A stretch of DNA of 64,000 nt, taken from the NCBI GenBank assembly GCA_964035795.1, contig OZ038326.1, positions 4,073,969 to 4,137,968 on the forward strand, read 5' to 3'. Below are positions 60,255 through 64,000 of this stretch, piece after piece (position 1 is the stretch's first letter; each line of letters starts with the position of its first letter). The notes below the pieces were generated by a model, which was given only the letters and a program-made list of their open reading frames with translations, was not told the origin of the DNA and searched no databases. Origin of the DNA: Pterobdella sp. o SKG-2022 (Eukaryota > Annelida > Clitellata > Hirudinida > Piscicolidae). A program made the position numbers and the translations under genes.

Positions 60255-62384
60255 GACTGAGGATGGCATGTCAGCACCCTTAGACATGCTGGAAGTTTTG
60301 AAGGTTGACACAAATAAACAAGCCGTGAAAAAGTTTATCCAGAACTAACTTCTACTTTCCAAATTAAATAGTTTCATGACTAGTTATAAATATACTTGAG
60401 AAATTTATTCAAATGAAAAAAATGAATTACTTTTTCAAATTCATCATGTCAACAGCAAGCACAATAATAGAAATGATTACTTGATGATATAATAGAGAAT
60501 CTATTCCACACCCACATACAATAATGTAACTGCCCACCTCCCTTACAGCATTCTATGGTACCCATCAGTAGAACGGACAGATTATGTGGCACTGTTGGAT
60601 ACCCAGTTGCTGTTGTATGACATGAATGACAACTGTTCCCAAGCCACAGTGGGTGGACTTAAAATACTACTTGGTTTTCGATTTAAATACTGTGTATTTG
60701 TGCTATATTCATACCATTTGGGTTTTGAATTATACACTGAAGTGAGCGCCAGTCGAGATATTTTTTAAATATAAGCTACTCATATCGTGAATACATTTTG
60801 TTTGATAAAAATTTATTATAAGTCTGGCAGTGTCTAACATTCAAACCGTTTGAAACACCACTATTTATTCCACCGCAACCCTCACTACCACTGCTTCCAC
60901 CATCACTTGTTATACCATTATTTTTAACATCACCACTTTTCTCACACCACCACTTCTGCCTTACACAGTTATTGAGTACAGGCAACGCAGATGGCAAGCA
61001 CTCAAACAAGCACTTTTCATGTGGCGCTTGGGACCCGCATCACAACTGCGCTAATGTCGCAGCAGCCTTAGAAACGGGCATCAAAGCATGGGATGTTCGT
61101 AGCATGAAGTTAGTGACGTATTTGATTATAACATATTAATTGTTATTTTTAGTCATGAAGTTATCCCCGTCTTTAATTTTAATTTATTCATCAGTATTTA
61201 TAACTCAACCAACGACCAATCAACAGCCCAGCTTACAGCATAGACAACGCCCACCACAACACCATAAGATCGCTTAGTTTCAACCCCAACAAGCAATACT
61301 ACTTAGCTAGCGGTGGTGACGATTGTAAGACAAAGTTCTGGGACGTCAGGAAAGCAAATACTCCGCTCAAAATATTACATGATCATTCGCATTGGTTTGT
61401 TCATTATAATAATAAGAATATTATTATTATTATTTATTTTTTGAAAATAATAATGATGATAAAGATAATAATAATAAAATAATATTATTTTTATTATTGT
61501 TAAAAATAATAATGATACGATTATGATAATGATACAACGTGTATCCGACTTAAGTTAATATGACGCCAAAGTGAATAATTTTCTTGAATATTTCAAGCAC
61601 TCGAGCACCATCTCGGCTTTTTTTTTATGATTTGCTATTAATCATACGCACCGCCAAAAATAAATAACATAACAACATTTAAATAATGCTTTTTTAGGGC
61701 TCGTATTAACAATATAAGAGAGAAAACACTTGAATTTTTCTTACATTGTCGATATTAACATGATATCATGACCAGGTTTATAATGCAAATGCTTGTAGTA
61801 CTATCAATCAAATAACATTTACTCCAGGGTGTGGAGTGTGAGTCACAATCACTTCCACGACCAGCTTGTGCTCACATCCAGCAGTGATAACACTGTTATT
61901 TTGTACAACCTTCCGTCAGTCTCTTCTGAACCTTTTGGCAATCTCATCCGTGATGATGATGACGACGACGATGATGGTAGCCAGTCGATGAAAGAGTGGG
62001 TGTTAACGTAGGAGATTTTTTGATAGTTATGGGTTTTTAGCCTACTACTTCATTGTTTTTTAATTTTTACAAAAATCTAAAAAAGCACATATGATGTTTC
62101 TATGTTTACTTTTATACACTTTTTCAAAATTACCTTTATGTTGTAATATATATGAATGCTTGACAAGATTTTGAAAAAGTTTTAAGGCCAAATTCACAAC
62201 ACCTGCTCACCGCAGGCCTGGCAGCAAGGATAGTGTGGTGATGCGGTACGAGGACCATGAAGAAAGCGCCTACTGTTGCGAGTGGTCGTCTGCGGATCCT
62301 TGGGTGTTTGCTTCTCTGTCCTACGATGGAAGACTAGTAGTGAACCGAGTTCCTAGAGAAATTAAATACCAGATCTTGTTGTGA
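58894..62384 (+). CDS. EIPR1: EIPR1 (TSSC1), WD-repeat EARP/GARP-interacting protein, 10 exons
   Basis: WD40 beta-propeller that binds EARP and GARP tethering complexes and supports endosome recycling and dense-core vesicle sorting. Exons: 58894-58935, 59112-59195, 59341-59473, 59856-59915, 60254-60332, 60549-60648, 60969-61108, 61227-61394, 61828-62001, 62216-62384; phases agree, 382 residues (human 387). Seen: start [18 protein letters not shown] (human MEDDAPVIYGLEFQARAL), [84 protein letters not shown] and the end [20 protein letters not shown]. The acceptor of exon 5 is a (CA)n repeat. The exon 4/5 region is the most diverged from vertebrates. Confidence 0.96.
59677..59782. mobile_element. 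Complete hairpin MITE (copy E) in EIPR1 intron 3
   Basis: Arms AATGATTTGAATCAAACACT (59677 on) and AGTGTTTGATTCAAATCATT (ending 59782) are exact reverse complements, extended by ATTAACT/AGTTAAT with a 2 nt indel. The 106 bp element has an internal ATGAAGCTCTTCGTAAGTTG related to the GAAGCTTTTCGTAA core of copy C. Confidence 0.8.
60015..60206 (-). mobile_element. Zinc-finger-coding transposon fragment in EIPR1 intron 4
   Basis: On the minus strand an open frame reads [21 protein letters not shown] and [20 protein letters not shown] (two C2H2-like fingers: C-x4-... and C-x2-C...H-x4-C). Such fingers occur at the ends of LINE polyproteins. There is no start or promoter, and it is interrupted upstream by the (GT)n strand of the microsatellite, so a retroelement relic is more likely than a host gene. 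Confidence 0.5.
60207..60253. repeat. (CA)n microsatellite forming the exon 5 acceptor of EIPR1
   Basis: 23 CA units whose last CAG is the splice acceptor of exon 5 (starts 60254). Confidence 0.9.
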
Positions 62385-62444
62385 TGTTCAGGGTTCTGAT
62401 AATTTTAGTTGGTTTAGTAGCTTGATCGTGGTTGGTGGATTATA

Positions 62445-62450
62445 AATAAA
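62445..62450 (+). terminator. Probable EIPR1 polyadenylation signal
   Basis: AATAAA 61 bp downstream of the EIPR1 stop codon. Confidence 0.45.
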
Positions 62451-63589
62451 TTAATTATTGGTTATCCGCCATTATCATTGGTTGTTAGTATTTTTTTAAT
62501 ATTTCAATTAACTATTAATTTTTTTTTGACTTTATGTCAATATGGACTTCAATTGGGTCTGAGTTGTTATGTCATGTGTCCTACAGGACTATTTAATTGT
62601 AACACTAAAAACTTCATCATTCCTATTATATGTTCCATCTATAATTGTATAAAAAGCGAATGAATATGTAAATAACAAATCATTTTTGAACAAAAATAAA
62701 TTGACACGAGCAGACGTGTCTAAACCATTAATGTTTCAAACTCACGAAATAATCTTATTTAATTGGCACTTCAGTATAAAAGCTTCATGAAAACAGAAAA
62801 ATCTTTTGAGCATTTAATTAAAAATTACTAAACTACCAACTTAAATTTTAAGATTTTTAATCATTATGAATAAAAAACAAAAAATAAATAAATTCGAAAT
62901 TAAAATTGCATTGAACACATCAATTACCTTGTATTTGCAGGCACAGCTCAACAATTGAAAACGAAAATGCTTTGAATATTTGGCATACACTAATTGTTAA
63001 ATAAGTTTATTTGAGGTTGTTTTATGCCTATACTATTAGTTAGTTGTCTTGTACTCAGTTAGTTATATTAGGTGTATGTAGTGAATAACAGGATATAGGT
63101 ATATAATTTATTATACTATGATATATGTATACATGAATGTCTTGCTATTTATAAAAATTTAAATTATTATGTCATGTTATCTGCAGATTTTTCTACTTTT
63201 CGTTGAAGATTCAAAAATGCATTACGTATCTTTTTTGTTTTGTATTATTTTTTTGTTCATTTCCAAAGTAAATTCCACAGGTTGGAACTTAAATTCAATT
63301 ATTTTTTCACTTATATTGTTTAAAAAAAATAAAACACTTTTCAATAAATTAAAATATCCTCATCATCATCCTTATTATTGCCATAGTCTTCATTACCATC
63401 ATCATCATGATCCTCATAATCACTATCATCATCATCATATTTATCACCACTATTTTCTTTCATTCCTATTGCCAATCATATCGGTACCATCATAATCATT
63501 TAAATTATCGTTATCATTCTCATCTCAACCATAAAACCTCCCAAAACCATCATCATGATGATGAGAATAGCCTGAATCAAATAGTGAGA

Positions 63590-63721
63590 GAAACAAACAC
63601 AAAGTAATTTTAACTTAAATATCGAAGCTTTTCGTAAAGCGAACTCATAACTTGATAATATAAGCTAGTCTTACGAGAAGCTTCATGATTTAAGTTAATA
63701 AAGAATTTGTGTTTGCTTCCT
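63590..63721. mobile_element. Complete hairpin MITE (copy C)
   Basis: Left arm GAAACAAACACAAAGTAATT ... CGAAGCTTTTCGTAA and right arm ending GAATTTGTGTTTGCTTCC form an imperfect inverted repeat of about 55 nt each, around a short centre with ATAATATAAGC. This shows that copies A and B are single arms of the same element. Confidence 0.7.
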
Positions 63722-63823
63722 TAACTTCTTGATCATGTTTTTCTAAGTCATCCCAATCATAAGCTTCCTTTCCCTTCTCTCTTCCATAATCATCCAGGCT
63801 ACCAATGTTGTAGCTTGTTCCAG

Positions 63824-64000
63824 ATGGACAACAGAGGCAGTGTGTTGATAGAAACAACAAGACCTCTGACTGAAGGTCTTTTTGAGGCCATCAGGTTTAG
63901 ATCTTGCACAGAAGACATGTTTGCTGTGCAACTATGGGAGTGTGAATTGCCTTCTTGTACACTCTCTTGGACGTTTTCTTTCGAGCCGTTCATTACAGAG
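63824..64000 (+). CDS. Partial exon of an unrecognised gene, running off the right edge
   Basis: Open for 59 codons to the last base of the window. It begins directly after a good acceptor (TAGCTTGTTCCAG) with ATGGACAACAGAGGCAGTG; the ATG may be internal or initiating. Base composition is much more GC-rich and codon-like than the flanking DNA. Visible sequence includes GLFEAIRFRSCTEDMFAVQL and three cysteines, possibly an extracellular beta-sandwich, but I do not recognise the family. The opposite strand also has shorter open frames, which I consider shadows. Confidence 0.4.
   Translation, partial: MDNRGSVLIETTRPLTEGLFEAIRFRSCTEDMFAVQLWECELPSCTLSWTFSFEPFITE

Larger units (their letters stand above)
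62385..63823. other. EIPR1 3' UTR and spacer
   Basis: AT-rich. AATAAA at 62445-62450, 61 bp after the stop, is a plausible EIPR1 polyadenylation signal. A (CAT)n-rich block spans about 63358-63480. The MITE copy C is listed separately. No exon seen before 63824. Confidence 0.55.

Noticed and set aside
60021..60311. Host zinc-finger gene on the minus strand
   Set aside because: The start and first half are the translated (GT)n repeat and EIPR1 exon antisense; only the distal part is finger-like, best explained as a retroelement relic.

Overview
This is eukaryotic nuclear DNA from an invertebrate metazoan. It is AT-rich, the genes are split into many short exons with GT-AG introns (mostly 60-800 bp), microsatellites are abundant, and the proteins are animal families: a homeodomain factor, Milton/TRAK, a DPP6/10-like protein, EIPR1 and a SWEET transporter. 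I cannot name the species. Compact introns, tRNA-derived SINEs, hairpin MITEs and LINE remnants would fit, for example, a tunicate or a cnidarian.

Eleven protein-coding genes were rebuilt by hand from splice sites and conserved residues; ten have a complete start-to-stop model in which all exon phases agree. Left to right: a GH31 acid alpha-glucosidase (710-7857, minus, 23 exons), head-to-head with a SWEET sugar transporter (8475-10195, plus, 6 exons); LINE debris (10.2-12 kb); an HLX homeobox gene (13104-14814, minus, 3 exons) beside a 7.4 kb gene-poor stretch; an EFCAB14-like membrane coiled-coil protein without EF-hands (22249-25800, minus, 10 exons); FOXRED1 (26113-29460, minus, 11 exons), head-to-head with a TRAK/Milton adaptor (from 29925, plus, first coding exon not found); a RETREG/FAM134-type ER-phagy receptor (34501-37076, plus, 8 exons); a 200-N gap; an unrecognised 162-residue coiled-coil protein (38167-39354, minus, 5 exons), head-to-head with uridine phosphorylase (39680-43036, plus, 9 exons); a DPP6/10-like protein (46700-56750, plus, 22 exons); EIPR1 (58894-62384, plus, 10 exons); and the first visible exon of another gene at the right edge.

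The genes are mostly unrelated housekeeping, trafficking and metabolic functions. The one pairing with an obvious functional logic is the glucose-releasing alpha-glucosidase and the sugar-transporting SWEET gene, which share a 617 bp divergent promoter. Other points worth attention: the DPP-like protein has Ala in place of the catalytic Ser but keeps Asp and His at the usual spacing; two genes use a (CA)n microsatellite as a 3' splice site; several splice sites look duplicated or alternative; and five or more copies of a hairpin MITE family lie in introns and intergenic DNA.
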